From assembly GCF_030159595.1 (NCBI RefSeq), contig NZ_BSKJ01000006.1, positions 186,001 through 250,000 on the forward strand: a DNA stretch of 64,000 nucleotides. The letters run 5' to 3'. The translations under genes and the position numbers were made by a program. Below, piece by piece: positions 16,253-25,381 of the stretch (its first letter is position 1; each line of letters begins with the position of its first letter). The notes beneath the pieces were generated by a model that had not been told where the DNA came from, searched no databases, and worked only from the letters and a program-made list of their open reading frames with translations. The stretch is from Pseudomonas putida (GTDB taxonomy: Bacteria; Pseudomonadota; Gammaproteobacteria; Pseudomonadales; Pseudomonadaceae).

Positions 16253-17707
16253 ATGAGTATCCGCCGTACCAAAATCGTCGCCACCCTTGGCCCCGCCAGC
16301 AACTCGCCGGAAGTGATCGAACAGCTGATCCTCGCCGGCCTGGACGTGGCACGTCTGAACTTCTCCCACGGCACGCCGGACGAGCACAAGGCCCGCGCGC
16401 GCCTGATCCGTGACATCGCCGCCAAGAACGGCCGCCATGTAGCACTGCTGGGCGACTTGCAGGGTCCGAAGATCCGCATCGCCAAGTTCGCCAACAAGCG
16501 CATCGAATTGAAGATCGGTGACAAGTTCACCTTCTCCACCGCCCACCCGCTGACCGAAGGCAACCAGGACATCGTCGGTATCGACTACCCCGACCTGGTC
16601 AAGGACTGCGGCGTCGGTGACGAACTGCTGCTCGACGATGGCCGCGTGGTCATGCGCGTCGAAACCGCCACTGCAGACGCCCTGCACTGCGTGGTGATCA
16701 TCGGTGGCCCGCTGTCGGACCACAAAGGCATCAACCGCAAAGGTGGCGGCCTGACCGCACCGGCCCTGACCGAAAAAGACAAGGCCGACATCAAGCTGGC
16801 CGCGGAAATGGACCTGGACTACCTGGCCGTGTCCTTCCCGCGAGACGCCAGCGACATGGAATACGCGCGCAAGCTGCGTGACGAGTCCGGCGGCAGCGCC
16901 TGGCTGGTGGCCAAGATCGAACGCGCCGAAGCGGTTGCCGACGACGAGACCCTCGACAAGCTGATCGCCGCCTCCGACGCCGTGATGGTTGCCCGTGGCG
17001 ACCTGGGTGTGGAAATCGGCGACGCCGAGCTGATCGCCATCCAGAAGAAGATCATCCAGCACGCCCGCCGCAACAACAAAGCGGTGATCGTGGCGACCCA
17101 GATGATGGAGTCGATGATCCAGAACCCGATGCCGACCCGTGCCGAAGTGTCCGACGTGGCCAACGCCGTGCTGGACAACACTGACGCGGTGATGCTGTCG
17201 GCAGAAAGTGCCGCCGGTTCCTACCCGATCGAAGCCGTACAGGCCATGGCGCGTATCTGCTCGGGCGCCGAAAAGCACCCGACCAGCCAGAAGTCCAGCC
17301 ACCGCCTGCACACCACCTTCGAGCGCTGCGACGAAAGCATCGCCCTGGCGGCCATGTACACCGCCAACCACTTCCCGGGCGTGAAGGCGATCATCGCCCT
17401 GACCGAAAGTGGCTACACCCCGCTGATCATGTCGCGCCTGCGTTCGCATGTGCCGATCTTCGCCCTGTCGCCGCACCGCGCTACCCAGGCTCGCGCCAAC
17501 ATGTTCCGCGGCGTGTACCCGATCGCCTTCGACCCGGCCTCGCTGCCGGCCGACAAGGTGAGCCAGGCAGCGGTCGACGAACTGCTCAAGCGTGGCTTGG
17601 TGGAGCAAGGTGACTGGGTAATCCTGACCAAAGGTGACAGCTACCACACCATCGGTGGTACCAATGGCATGAAAATCCTGCATGTCGGTGACCCGCTGGT
17701 CGGCTGA
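16253..17707 (+). CDS. pykA: Pyruvate kinase II (PykA)
   Basis: Converts phosphoenolpyruvate and ADP to pyruvate and ATP, the last step of lower glycolysis and of the Entner-Doudoroff route. The 484 residues fit PykA. Visible landmarks are RRTKIVATLGPASN at the N-terminus, the active-site stretch WLVAKIERAEAV with the catalytic lysine, VMVARGDLGVEIG, and MMESMIQNPMPTRAEVSDVANAVLD (metal/substrate loop, given here only as landmark). The start has AGGAGT eight bases upstream. A hairpin (GGCCGC/GCGGCC) and a REP pair follow. Confidence 0.96.
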   Translation: MSIRRTKIVATLGPASNSPEVIEQLILAGLDVARLNFSHGTPDEHKARARLIRDIAAKNGRHVALLGDLQGPKIRIAKFANKRIELKIGDKFTFSTAHPLTEGNQDIVGIDYPDLVKDCGVGDELLLDDGRVVMRVETATADALHCVVIIGGPLSDHKGINRKGGGLTAPALTEKDKADIKLAAEMDLDYLAVSFPRDASDMEYARKLRDESGGSAWLVAKIERAEAVADDETLDKLIAASDAVMVARGDLGVEIGDAELIAIQKKIIQHARRNNKAVIVATQMMESMIQNPMPTRAEVSDVANAVLDNTDAVMLSAESAAGSYPIEAVQAMARICSGAEKHPTSQKSSHRLHTTFERCDESIALAAMYTANHFPGVKAIIALTESGYTPLIMSRLRSHVPIFALSPHRATQARANMFRGVYPIAFDPASLPADKVSQAAVDELLKRGLVEQGDWVILTKGDSYHTIGGTNGMKILHVGDPLVG

Positions 17708-17737
17708 TACTGCTTTAAGGGGGCCGCTCTGCGGCCC

Positions 17738-17819
17738 TTCGCGGGCAAGCCCGCTCCCACAGGGATATCACTGTTATCGAAACCTGTGATATTCCTGTGG
17801 GAGCGGGCTTGCCCGCGAA
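17738..17819. repeat. Inverted REP pair after pykA
   Basis: The 26-base arms 17738-17763 and 17794-17819 are perfect reverse complements with core GCGGGCTTGCCCGCG. The intervening 30 bases also pair partly (GATATCAC with GTGATATT), giving an almost continuous hairpin. It sits between the convergent pykA and ferredoxin-reductase genes. Confidence 0.9.
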
Positions 17820-17844
17820 TAGGCTGGTACAGTCAACACAACTC

Positions 17845-18765
17845 TCAGGCATGCTCGACAAACACATCGGCAAACACCTGCCCCCGCGGCACCCCGGCAA
17901 TGAACAGCCGCCGCGCAAACCGCTCCACACTCCCCGGCGCCCCACACACTAGCGCCACCGTCTGCCGTGACGTCAGCCGTAACCCCGCCAGCGCTTCCTC
18001 CACCTGCTCCGTCAGCACCAACTCGACAGTCACACCTGCCATTTCCTGCAACGGCCCAGCCAGATAATGCCCGGCGACGTCCCTCGCCACATGCAGCACC
18101 CGAATCTCGCCGCGATGCCCCTGTCGCACCGCCTCACGCAGGATGCCCCACAACGGCGCAAGCCCAGTGCCCGCTGCCAGCAGCCATAGAGGCCGATCCT
18201 GCCAATCCGGATCGTAATGCAACGCCCCGCCTCTGAACTCACCCAGGCGCAGCACATCACCCACCTGCAAACCACGGGCCTTGTCGCAGAAAGCGCCAGG
18301 GCGCTGGCAATCGATGTGGAACTCCAGAAAGTCATCTTCTCCCGGCAGGCTGGCCAGCGAATACGGCCGCGCTACCACACCATCCCACAACACCACATGC
18401 TGCCCCGCCTGGTAACGCACCGCCCGCTCAGGCCGCAGCCGCACGCGCAACACATCACCGAACCAGTCCAGCGCACAGACATGGGCCGGCACGCCATCGC
18501 GCTGCGGGTCGAACAGCGCCACTTGCAGGTCTTCGACCACCCGGCACTGGCAGGCCAGGCGCCAGCCCAGGGCATGCTTGTCGAGCGCCAACGCCTCGGG
18601 CAAGGCATCCAGCGGTTGCCCGGCCAGGCAATGGACCAGGCAGGCATGGCAACTGCCGGCGCGGCAGCTGTAGGGCACGTTGAGCCCGGCATCATTCAAG
18701 GCATCGAGCAGGTTGCTGCCAGTCGGCACCGCCCAGCGGCGCTCGCCCACGCAAAGTTCGGGCAT
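17845..18765 (-). CDS. 2Fe-2S ferredoxin / FAD-NAD reductase fusion
   Basis: A 306-residue electron-transfer protein. Residues about 1-90 form a plant-type ferredoxin domain with CRAGSCHACLVHC (CX4CX2C) and a fourth cysteine in ACQC. Residues 100-195 form the FAD-binding barrel with RPYSLAS. Residues 205-306 form the NAD-binding domain with LAAGTGLAPLWGIL. This is the layout of oxygenase reductase components, but no oxygenase gene is nearby. The ATG at 18763-18765 follows GGAGAA. It is divergent from the Fe-S fumarase, so a general Fe-S or redox role is possible. Confidence 0.87.
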   Translation of the reverse strand: MPELCVGERRWAVPTGSNLLDALNDAGLNVPYSCRAGSCHACLVHCLAGQPLDALPEALALDKHALGWRLACQCRVVEDLQVALFDPQRDGVPAHVCALDWFGDVLRVRLRPERAVRYQAGQHVVLWDGVVARPYSLASLPGEDDFLEFHIDCQRPGAFCDKARGLQVGDVLRLGEFRGGALHYDPDWQDRPLWLLAAGTGLAPLWGILREAVRQGHRGEIRVLHVARDVAGHYLAGPLQEMAGVTVELVLTEQVEEALAGLRLTSRQTVALVCGAPGSVERFARRLFIAGVPRGQVFADVFVEHA

Positions 18766-19013
18766 GGTTGGTCGTTCTCCACAAATCACAGTCCACTTTA
18801 AGCCAAGCGCGCAACGGCAGCAAAAAGGATGCCCAACCACTGCCGACCATGGTCCAGACCGGCCGCAGGTGTGCCCGGCAAGGATGCGCGCTATACTGCC
18901 GCGCCTTTTTCCGTCGGCCTGACCTGCCGGCGCCTTGCAAGGCGCTTCGACATGCTGGTCGGCAACGTCGAGCGTCTTTTTGAATGTTCCCGTCTTTAAG
19001 AGGAGCGCGCTGC

Positions 19014-20537
19014 ATGACCGTGATCAAGCAAGACGACCTGATTCAGAGCGTCGCCGACGCCCTGCAATTCATCTCGTACTACCACCCCGTCGATTTCATC
19101 CAGGCCATGCACGAGGCCTACCTGCGTGAAGAGTCGCCTGCTGCGCGCGACTCTATCGCCCAGATCCTGATCAACTCGCGCATGTGCGCCACCGGCCACC
19201 GCCCGATCTGCCAGGACACCGGTATCGTTACCGTGTTCGTACGCGTGGGCATGGACGTGCGCTGGGACGGCGCCACCCTGAGCGTCGACGACATGATCAA
19301 CGAAGGTGTGCGTCGCGCCTACAACCTGCCGGAAAACGTCCTGCGCGCTTCGATCCTGGCCGACCCGGCCGGTGCCCGCAAGAACACCAAGGACAACACC
19401 CCAGCAGTCATCCACTACTCCATCGTTCCTGGTGACAAGGTTGAAGTGGACGTGGCTGCCAAAGGTGGCGGTTCCGAGAACAAGTCGAAGATGGCCATGC
19501 TCAACCCGTCCGACTCGATCGTCGACTGGGTGCTGAAGACCGTCCCGACCATGGGCGCTGGCTGGTGCCCGCCTGGCATGCTCGGCATCGGCATCGGCGG
19601 TACCGCCGAGAAAGCCGCGGTCATGGCCAAGGAAGTGTTGATGGAGTCCATCGACATCCATGAGCTGAAAGCCCGTGGCCCGCAGAACCGCCTGGAAGAA
19701 ATCCGTCTGGAGCTGTTCGAGAAGGTCAACCAGCTGGGCATCGGCGCCCAGGGCCTGGGTGGCCTGACCACCGTGCTCGACGTGAAGATCATGGACTACC
19801 CGACCCACGCCGCATCCCTGCCGGTGTGCATGATCCCCAACTGTGCCGCCACCCGTCACGCCCACTTCGTGCTCGATGGCTCCGGCCCGGCCGAGCTGGA
19901 AGCGCCGTCGCTGGACGCTTACCCGGAAATCGTCTGGGAAGCCGGCCCAAGCGCCCGTCGCGTCAACCTCGACGACATCACCCCGGAAGAAGTCGCCAGC
20001 TGGAAGCCGGGCGAGACCATCCTGCTCAACGGCAAGATGCTGACCGGCCGCGATGCCGCGCACAAGCGCATGGTCGAAATGCTCAACCGTGGCGAAGAGC
20101 TGCCGGTAGACCTGAAAGGCCGCTTCATCTACTACGTCGGCCCGGTCGACCCGGTCGGTGACGAAGTGGTAGGCCCAGCCGGCCCGACCACCGCCACCCG
20201 CATGGACAAGTTCACCCGCCAGATCCTCGAACAAACCGGCCTGCTGGGCATGATCGGCAAGTCCGAGCGTGGCCCGACCGCCATCGAAGCGATCAAGGAC
20301 AACAAAGCCGTTTACCTGATGGCCGTGGGTGGTGCTGCCTACCTGGTGGCCCAGGCCATCCGCAAGTCGAAGGTCCTGGCCTTCGCCGAGCTGGGCATGG
20401 AAGCGATCTACGAGTTCGACGTCAAGGACATGCCGGTGACCGTTGCCGTAGACAGCAACGGTGAGTCGGTACACATCACTGGCCCTGCCCTGTGGCAGAG
20501 CAAGATTGCCGAGAGCCTGGCAGTCGAAGTGAAGTAA
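19014..20537 (+). CDS. Class I fumarate hydratase (4Fe-4S)
   Basis: Interconverts fumarate and malate in the TCA cycle using an oxygen-sensitive 4Fe-4S cluster. The 507-residue protein combines the FumA/FumB alpha (1-290) and beta (310-507) domains. Cluster cysteines are plausible in RPICQDTG (Cys66), PVCMIPNCAATRH and related positions. The beta domain carries DPVGDEVVGPAGPTTATRMD. The ATG at 19014 follows AAGAGGAG. Many pseudomonads also have FumC-type enzymes used under iron limitation; this is the iron-dependent isoform. A hairpin terminator follows. Confidence 0.95.
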   Translation: MTVIKQDDLIQSVADALQFISYYHPVDFIQAMHEAYLREESPAARDSIAQILINSRMCATGHRPICQDTGIVTVFVRVGMDVRWDGATLSVDDMINEGVRRAYNLPENVLRASILADPAGARKNTKDNTPAVIHYSIVPGDKVEVDVAAKGGGSENKSKMAMLNPSDSIVDWVLKTVPTMGAGWCPPGMLGIGIGGTAEKAAVMAKEVLMESIDIHELKARGPQNRLEEIRLELFEKVNQLGIGAQGLGGLTTVLDVKIMDYPTHAASLPVCMIPNCAATRHAHFVLDGSGPAELEAPSLDAYPEIVWEAGPSARRVNLDDITPEEVASWKPGETILLNGKMLTGRDAAHKRMVEMLNRGEELPVDLKGRFIYYVGPVDPVGDEVVGPAGPTTATRMDKFTRQILEQTGLLGMIGKSERGPTAIEAIKDNKAVYLMAVGGAAYLVAQAIRKSKVLAFAELGMEAIYEFDVKDMPVTVAVDSNGESVHITGPALWQSKIAESLAVEVK

Positions 20538-20546
20538 GCCTGATGT

Positions 20547-20581
20547 AACAGTGGCGCCTGCTTTGCGGGCGCCACTGTTTT
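20547..20581 (+). terminator. Fumarase terminator
   Basis: CAGTGGCGCC (20549-20558) pairs with GGCGCCACTG (20568-20577), followed by TTTTC. It ends the fumarase gene and abuts the stop of the convergent amidohydrolase gene. Confidence 0.8.
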
Positions 20582-21453
20582 CACAAGACTCTGTCAAACT
20601 GCTCCGGCCAGTCCCTGCGGGTAAACACCTGCCCTTCCCGCCTCACCCGCCGCACGTCCTCCAGGTCCACCTCACACACCAGCCACTGGCTGCACGCCGG
20701 GCTCAGTGCCTCGCTCAACGCCACGACCCCATCCCCCGGCATCCCGTGATCCGGCGGAACGAACAACCCTGCCCGACCGATGTTCTCGTCCAGCGCCGGC
20801 GACCACGGCGCCAGCCCGACCGTAGGGCTTTGCAGCACAGCAATCTGGTTTTCCAGCGCCCGCGCCTGGGCGCCGATGCGTACCCGGTGGTAACCCGCCT
20901 CGGTATCGGTACAGCTGGGCGCCAGGATCAGATCGGCACCAGCCTCGGCCAGGCGCCGGGCCAGCATGGGAAATTCATTGTCATAACAGATCAGGATGCC
21001 CAGGCGCCCCAATTCGGTGTCGAACACCTGCAGCCCCTGGCCCGCATCGATATCCCACTGCTCGCGCTCGAACCGGGTCATCATCAGTTTGTCCTGATGG
21101 CCCAATACACCTGTGGGGCCGAACAGCCAGGCCCGGTTACGGTACCGCCCATCACTGTCCAGCACCGGCATGCTGCCCGGTTGCAGGTAGATGCCCCAGC
21201 GCCTGGCAATGCTCTCGCACAACGCCTTCCAAGGCTCGATCAATGGCTGAATGGCGGCGATCGAAGCCTTCAGATCACCCCGCTGCTCGGCACCCAGCTG
21301 GCCACTAAGCACTAGCCCGGCGTACTCTGGCAGCAGCAGCAGGCGGGCGCCGGCCTCCGCTGCTTCAGCGCACAGGCCCTGCAGGTGGTCGGCGTAGGCA
21401 TCCCAGGTTTCATGCAGTTCGATGGCGTACTGGCAGGCCGCCAGGCGGATCAT
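20581..21453 (-). CDS. Nitrilase-superfamily carbon-nitrogen hydrolase
   Basis: A cytoplasmic amidohydrolase of 290 residues. The catalytic triad is visible: Glu in LLLLPEYAGL (about residue 43), Lys in GHQDKLMMTRFE, and Cys in GILICYDNEFP. Substrates in the family are omega-amides and related small amides; this one cannot be assigned. The ATG at 21451-21453 overlaps the upstream acetyltransferase stop by four bases (ATGA), so the two are translationally coupled. Confidence 0.9.
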   Translation of the reverse strand: MIRLAACQYAIELHETWDAYADHLQGLCAEAAEAGARLLLLPEYAGLVLSGQLGAEQRGDLKASIAAIQPLIEPWKALCESIARRWGIYLQPGSMPVLDSDGRYRNRAWLFGPTGVLGHQDKLMMTRFEREQWDIDAGQGLQVFDTELGRLGILICYDNEFPMLARRLAEAGADLILAPSCTDTEAGYHRVRIGAQARALENQIAVLQSPTVGLAPWSPALDENIGRAGLFVPPDHGMPGDGVVALSEALSPACSQWLVCEVDLEDVRRVRREGQVFTRRDWPEQFDRVL

Positions 21454-22040
21454 ATCGGCAGTTCCTTGGTCCAGAACGACATGATCTTTTCCGAGCTTTC
21501 CTGCTCGTCCAGGTCGCGCCACGCATAACGGGTGCGCAATGACGGGTCATGCAGGAAACCTCGATTGCGCCAGAAACCGTGCAACGGCTTGTAGTCTGCA
21601 GGGCGTCGCGGGTGTGCGCCGGGACGCTCCACGGCGCAGAAGGCGCAGAAGTCGAACTCGGCCAGCTTGTGGGCATAGGACTCGCGCTCGATGAAAAAGC
21701 GCACCCCCAGGCCACGACCACGGTACTCCGGCAGCACCAGCGATTCGCCAAAGTAGTAGACGCCGGCAGGGTCGCGTCCATGGGCCAGGAACGGCTGCTG
21801 GAACTCGGGCGCCACGTCCACCAGCGGCAGGCCAGTAGAGGCGCCAACCACCTTGCCGTCGTCCAGCGCCAGCACCAGCAGGCTGCGCCCGGAACGGGCA
21901 TAGGTGGCCAGGTAGTCGGCCTCGTACTCCGAAGTGCCATCGTAAAGGTAGGGAAACTCGCGAAACACGCTAAGGCGCAGGCGAGCGAGGTCATCGATGT
22001 AAGGCGCGATAGCGGCGCCGTGCAACAGGCGTATTTCCAT
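21450..22040 (-). CDS. GNAT-family N-acetyltransferase
   Basis: A 196-residue acetyltransferase with the GNAT motif A region VLPEYRGRGLGVRFFIERE (acetyl-CoA pyrophosphate loop RGRGLG). The C-terminus contains an aromatic-rich FWRNRGFLHD segment. The start MEIRLLHG is at 22038-22040. It is coupled to the nitrilase-family gene, which suggests that both act on one small amide or amine; the substrate is unknown. Confidence 0.87.
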   Translation of the reverse strand: MEIRLLHGAAIAPYIDDLARLRLSVFREFPYLYDGTSEYEADYLATYARSGRSLLVLALDDGKVVGASTGLPLVDVAPEFQQPFLAHGRDPAGVYYFGESLVLPEYRGRGLGVRFFIERESYAHKLAEFDFCAFCAVERPGAHPRRPADYKPLHGFWRNRGFLHDPSLRTRYAWRDLDEQESSEKIMSFWTKELPI

Positions 22041-22155
22041 GCTTGGCGGTCGTTTTGTCGATGTGGATGACGCGCTCGGCTAAGCCGGGCTTGAGGGGAA
22101 ACCCTATCATCCGGGGCAACGACCCGCCTTTTCCCTACACGACAGGTATTGTTCC

Positions 22156-22554
22156 ATGACCGCTACCGAACTGGTAAATGCTTACTACGCCGCCTTCAAC
22201 GCCGGTGACATGCAGGGCTTTCTGGCGCTACTGAGCGAGGACGTGATCCACGACATCAACCAGGGCGAGCGGCAGATGGGCAAGGCCCGGTTTGCTGCGT
22301 TCATGGACAAGATGAACCGCTGCTACCGCGAACGCCTGGCCGACATCGTGGTGATGCAGAACGCCGATGGCAGCCGCGCTGCGGCGGAGTTCACGGTACA
22401 CGGTGAATATCTGGCCGATGACGAAGGGCTGCCAGCGGCCAACGGGCAGACCTATGTACTGCCGGCGGGGGCGTTTTTCTATATCCACTGCGGCAAGATT
22501 GCCCGGGTGACCAACTACTACAACCTCAATGACTGGGTCGACCAGGTCGCCTGA
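22156..22554 (+). CDS. SnoaL-like / NTF2-like protein
   Basis: A 132-residue cystatin-like alpha+beta barrel protein of the SnoaL/ketosteroid-isomerase group. The N-terminal helix TELVNAYYAAFNAGD is followed by LLSEDVIHDIN, the usual pocket strand. Such proteins are isomerases, hydratases or ligand-binding proteins; no activity can be assigned. It is divergent from the GNAT gene with a 115-base gap, and the only gene on its strand here. Confidence 0.8.
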   Translation: MTATELVNAYYAAFNAGDMQGFLALLSEDVIHDINQGERQMGKARFAAFMDKMNRCYRERLADIVVMQNADGSRAAAEFTVHGEYLADDEGLPAANGQTYVLPAGAFFYIHCGKIARVTNYYNLNDWVDQVA

Positions 22555-22582
22555 GCCTGTTCGAGCCGTGTTGCCTGCACCG

Positions 22583-22673
22583 GCCTCTTCGCGGGTAAAC
22601 CCGCTCTCACAGGTACCCCCCCTCTCAGGTTCAATGGGATCCCTGTGGGAGCGGGTTTACCCGCGAAGAGGCC
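22583..22673. repeat. Inverted REP pair
   Basis: The 31-base arms 22583-22613 and 22643-22673 are reverse complements with one mismatch (core GCGGGTTTACCCGCG). The right arm ends four bases from the stop of the DJ-1 gene, between two convergent genes. Confidence 0.9.
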
Positions 22674-22676
22674 CGG

Positions 22677-23255
22677 TCAGGCAATACGAGTACCCAGCAC
22701 GTTGAGGAAGGCCGCCAGCCACGCCGGGTGCGCTGGCCACGCCGGTGCGGTCACCAGGTTGCCATCCACATGCGCCTGGTCCACCGCGATATCGATGAAC
22801 TTACCGCCCGCCAGACGCACCTCCGGCGCACATGCCGGGTACGCGCTGCATTCGCGCCCCTCCAGCACACCCGCCGCCGCCAGCAGCTGGGCGCCATGGC
22901 AGACCGCCGCAATCGGCTTGCCGGCCTGGTCGAACGCCCGCACCAGCTCCAGCACCTTCTCATCCAGGCGCAGGTATTCCGGCGCACGGCCACCCGGGAT
23001 GAGCAGCGCGTCGTAACTCTCAGCCCGCACCCGCACGAAGTCATAGTTCAGGGCAAAGTTGTGCCCCGGCTTTTCGCTGTACGTCTGCTCACCCTCAAAA
23101 TCATGGATGGCTGTGCGCACGGTCTGCCCCGCCAGTTTTTCCGGGCACACCGCATGCACCGTGTGGCCCACCATGCTCAAGGCCTGGAACGGCACCATCG
23201 CCTCGTAGTCCTCGACGTAGTCGCCTACCAGCATCAGAATCTTCTTCGCCGTCAT
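22677..23255 (-). CDS. DJ-1/PfpI-family protein
   Basis: A 192-residue class I glutamine-amidotransferase-like protein of the PfpI/YhbO branch. The nucleophile elbow is [14 protein letters not shown], with the conserved Cys and His. Glu in [11 protein letters not shown] fits the family's acidic residue. Members act as glyoxalases, deglycases or chaperones against carbonyl stress. AAGGAG lies before the ATG at 23253-23255. It is 44 bases upstream of the cardiolipin synthase gene's stop, but has its own ribosome site and probably its own transcript. Confidence 0.88.
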   Translation of the reverse strand: MTAKKILMLVGDYVEDYEAMVPFQALSMVGHTVHAVCPEKLAGQTVRTAIHDFEGEQTYSEKPGHNFALNYDFVRVRAESYDALLIPGGRAPEYLRLDEKVLELVRAFDQAGKPIAAVCHGAQLLAAAGVLEGRECSAYPACAPEVRLAGGKFIDIAVDQAHVDGNLVTAPAWPAHPAWLAAFLNVLGTRIA

Positions 23256-23299
23256 CGCACCCACTCCTTCGGTTAACAGATACTGCACGATAGCCGTTG

Positions 23300-24457
23300 T
23301 CAGTCACGGCGGTCGAGCAGGTTGACCACCAGCCGGTCGATCCATCCCCAGATCCGCTGTTTCACCCTGCGCCACAGAGGGCGGGCATGCCAGTGGTCGA
23401 GGTCGACTTCCTCGCTCAGGGCAAAGTCGCGCTCGAAACTGGCCACGACCGCCGCCGTCAACGGCGGGTCCAGCGCCTCGATGTTGGCCTCAAGGTTGAA
23501 ACGCAGGTTCCAGTGGTCGAAGTTGCACGAACCAACGCTGACCCAGTCGTCTACCACGGCCATCTTCAGGTGCAGGAAGCACGGCTGGTACTCGAAAATC
23601 CGCACCCCGGCGCGCAGCAGGCGTGGGTAGTAACGGTGCCCGGCGTAGCGCACCGATGGATGATCGGTGCGCGGGCCGGTCAGCAACAGCCGTACATCAA
23701 GCCCCTTGCTGGCAGCCCGACGCAACGAACGGCGCACGCTCCAGGTCGGCAGAAAATACGGTGTGGCCAGCCATACCCGTTGCTTGCCGCTGTTCAACGC
23801 CCGCACCAGCGAATGCAGGATGTCCTGGTGTTGGCGGGCGTCGGCATAGGCCACCCGGCCCATGCCCTGCCCCTGCGCAGGCACCTTGGGCAGGCGCGGC
23901 AAGCCGAAGCCTTCGGCAGGGCGCCAGGCGGTGCGGCGGTTATTGGCGGACCACTGGCGGTCGAACAGCAGTTGCCAGTCGTTCACCACCGGCCCCTGGA
24001 TCTGCACCATCACCTCATGCCATTCGCTGGTTGCGTCGGCCGGCGTCCAGAATTCATCGGTAACGCCCGTGCCGCCCACCACTGCCCAGCGTTCATCCAC
24101 CAGCAGCAGTTTACGGTGGTCGCGGTACAGGTTGCGCAGACCGCGCTTCCAGCGCAGGCGGTTGTACCAGCGCAGGTAAACGCCGGCCTCAAGCAGGCGC
24201 TGGCGCAGGGCACTGTTGAAGGCCAGCGAGCCATAGTCATCGAACAGGCAGCGCACCCGCACACCACGCCGGGCGGCCTGCTCCAGCGCTTCGACCACGG
24301 CTTCGGCACACGCGCCGGCCTCGACCAGGTACAACTCCAGATCGACCTGGAATTCGGCGCCCACGATCGCCGTGAGCATGCGCGGAAAGAACTCGGGGCC
24401 GTCGATCAGCAGTTCGAACTGGTTGCCATCCCGCCAGGGAAAGACCGGCCCCGGCAT
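23300..24457 (-). CDS. clsB: Cardiolipin synthase B-like phospholipase D family protein
   Basis: A membrane-associated PLD-superfamily enzyme of 385 residues that makes cardiolipin or related lipids by phosphatidyl transfer. Two HKD motifs are visible: HRKLLLVD (about residue 118) and HLKMAVVD (about 298). The length and absence of N-terminal transmembrane helices fit ClsB rather than ClsA. The start ATG (24455-24457) comes one base after the stop of the YceI-like gene (TGACATG), so the two are co-transcribed. ClsB is the best assignment, but transphosphatidylation specificity is inferred. Confidence 0.82.
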   Translation of the reverse strand: MPGPVFPWRDGNQFELLIDGPEFFPRMLTAIVGAEFQVDLELYLVEAGACAEAVVEALEQAARRGVRVRCLFDDYGSLAFNSALRQRLLEAGVYLRWYNRLRWKRGLRNLYRDHRKLLLVDERWAVVGGTGVTDEFWTPADATSEWHEVMVQIQGPVVNDWQLLFDRQWSANNRRTAWRPAEGFGLPRLPKVPAQGQGMGRVAYADARQHQDILHSLVRALNSGKQRVWLATPYFLPTWSVRRSLRRAASKGLDVRLLLTGPRTDHPSVRYAGHRYYPRLLRAGVRIFEYQPCFLHLKMAVVDDWVSVGSCNFDHWNLRFNLEANIEALDPPLTAAVVASFERDFALSEEVDLDHWHARPLWRRVKQRIWGWIDRLVVNLLDRRD

Positions 24458-24458
24458 G

Positions 24459-25040
24459 TCAGCGGGCGGTGAAGATCAGCACCGCGCTAACCGGTACCGA
24501 CGGGTTGATGGACTTGAGCCCGGCGAACTTGCGCAGCTTTTCCAACCCCGGCAGCAATCCGAAATCCTCGGCGCGCAGCAGCAGCGGCTCAAGGGTCACT
24601 ACCTGAAAGCGCCGCGCGTCGAGGCGTGTGGCCAGCAGCAGGGCGTTGTAACTGTGCGATTGACCATGCAGGGTGACCGTCAACGGCAGTCGCAACTCGA
24701 TCTGCGCACCGTCGGCCAGGTCATTGATAGGGCGCAGATCGATTTGCGCCTTCACGGTGGCCTCGGCGAAGCGCTCGACCTCGAACAGGTTGTCGCGCAT
24801 CTGCTCGTCACGCAGCGGGATGCCGCTGCTGACCGAGTCCATCTCGATACTCAACCCCGCCACGCCTTTGCGATCGACCGTGCCATGCAGCACCAGAAAA
24901 CGGTGCACTTCGGCCGTGTCACCGTTCCTGCCGGTAATGAACGACAGGCGCGACGATTCGCCATCGAGGTGCCAGTTGGCATGGGCGGGTAGGCAAAAAG
25001 CCAGCAACAAGGCAGGCAGCAGACGGGGCAGCTTGAACAT
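24459..25040 (-). CDS. Exported YceI-like lipocalin-fold protein
   Basis: A 193-residue periplasmic protein with a signal peptide (about residues 1-21, cut after PAHA). The rest is beta-rich with YceI features: WHLDGESSRLSFITGRNG, and RDEQMRDNLFEVERFAEATVK, the usual long-ligand pocket segment. YceI proteins bind polyprenyl or amide lipids, which fits its coupling to a phospholipid synthase. It is the first gene of the yceI-clsB pair. Confidence 0.85.
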   Translation of the reverse strand: MFKLPRLLPALLLAFCLPAHANWHLDGESSRLSFITGRNGDTAEVHRFLVLHGTVDRKGVAGLSIEMDSVSSGIPLRDEQMRDNLFEVERFAEATVKAQIDLRPINDLADGAQIELRLPLTVTLHGQSHSYNALLLATRLDARRFQVVTLEPLLLRAEDFGLLPGLEKLRKFAGLKSINPSVPVSAVLIFTAR

Positions 25041-25084
25041 GACAGATCTCGTGAAACCAGGCCGCCAACCTTACCCGCCCGCCT

Positions 25085-25381
25085 TCATGGCAGCAAGCGG
25101 CAGCCCTCGCGCGGGCCCTGCCAGGCAGCCTGGTTGCACCGCCCCAGGCCCTCGGCAGTGACTTGCCGTTGCGGGGTGTTTTCCTCCAGCAGGCTCAGTG
25201 GCAGCCATTGCTTCACATAGCCTTGGCAGTAGGCCTGCTCGAAACCCATGACGAAGCGGCACGAACAGTACTCCTTGGCCGAATAGGCCGAGAGGATGCC
25301 AGGGAAATCTGCCAGTGCCTGACGCTCGTGCCAGGCCCAGAACACCAACCCCAGCAACACCAGCAGCAGTAAGCGCTTCAT
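25085..25381 (-). CDS. Small exported cysteine-containing hypothetical protein
   Basis: A 98-residue protein with an N-terminal hydrophobic segment (residues 3-17) followed by a short exported domain. Five cysteines lie in EYCSCRF, AYCQGYV, GRCNQAAW and EGCRLLP, suggesting disulfides in the periplasm. Its start overlaps the stop of the upstream serine hydrolase (ATGA), so it is translationally coupled to it. I do not recognise a family. Confidence 0.75.
   Translation of the reverse strand: MKRLLLLVLLGLVFWAWHERQALADFPGILSAYSAKEYCSCRFVMGFEQAYCQGYVKQWLPLSLLEENTPQRQVTAEGLGRCNQAAWQGPREGCRLLP

Noticed and set aside
16151..17683. 510-codon open frame antisense to pykA
   Set aside because: Shadow of the pykA codons in GC-rich DNA; its His/Gly/Val-rich composition is typical of such artefacts.
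18996..20597. 533-codon open frame antisense to fumarase
   Set aside because: Entirely opposite a well-defined gene and of shadow-like composition.
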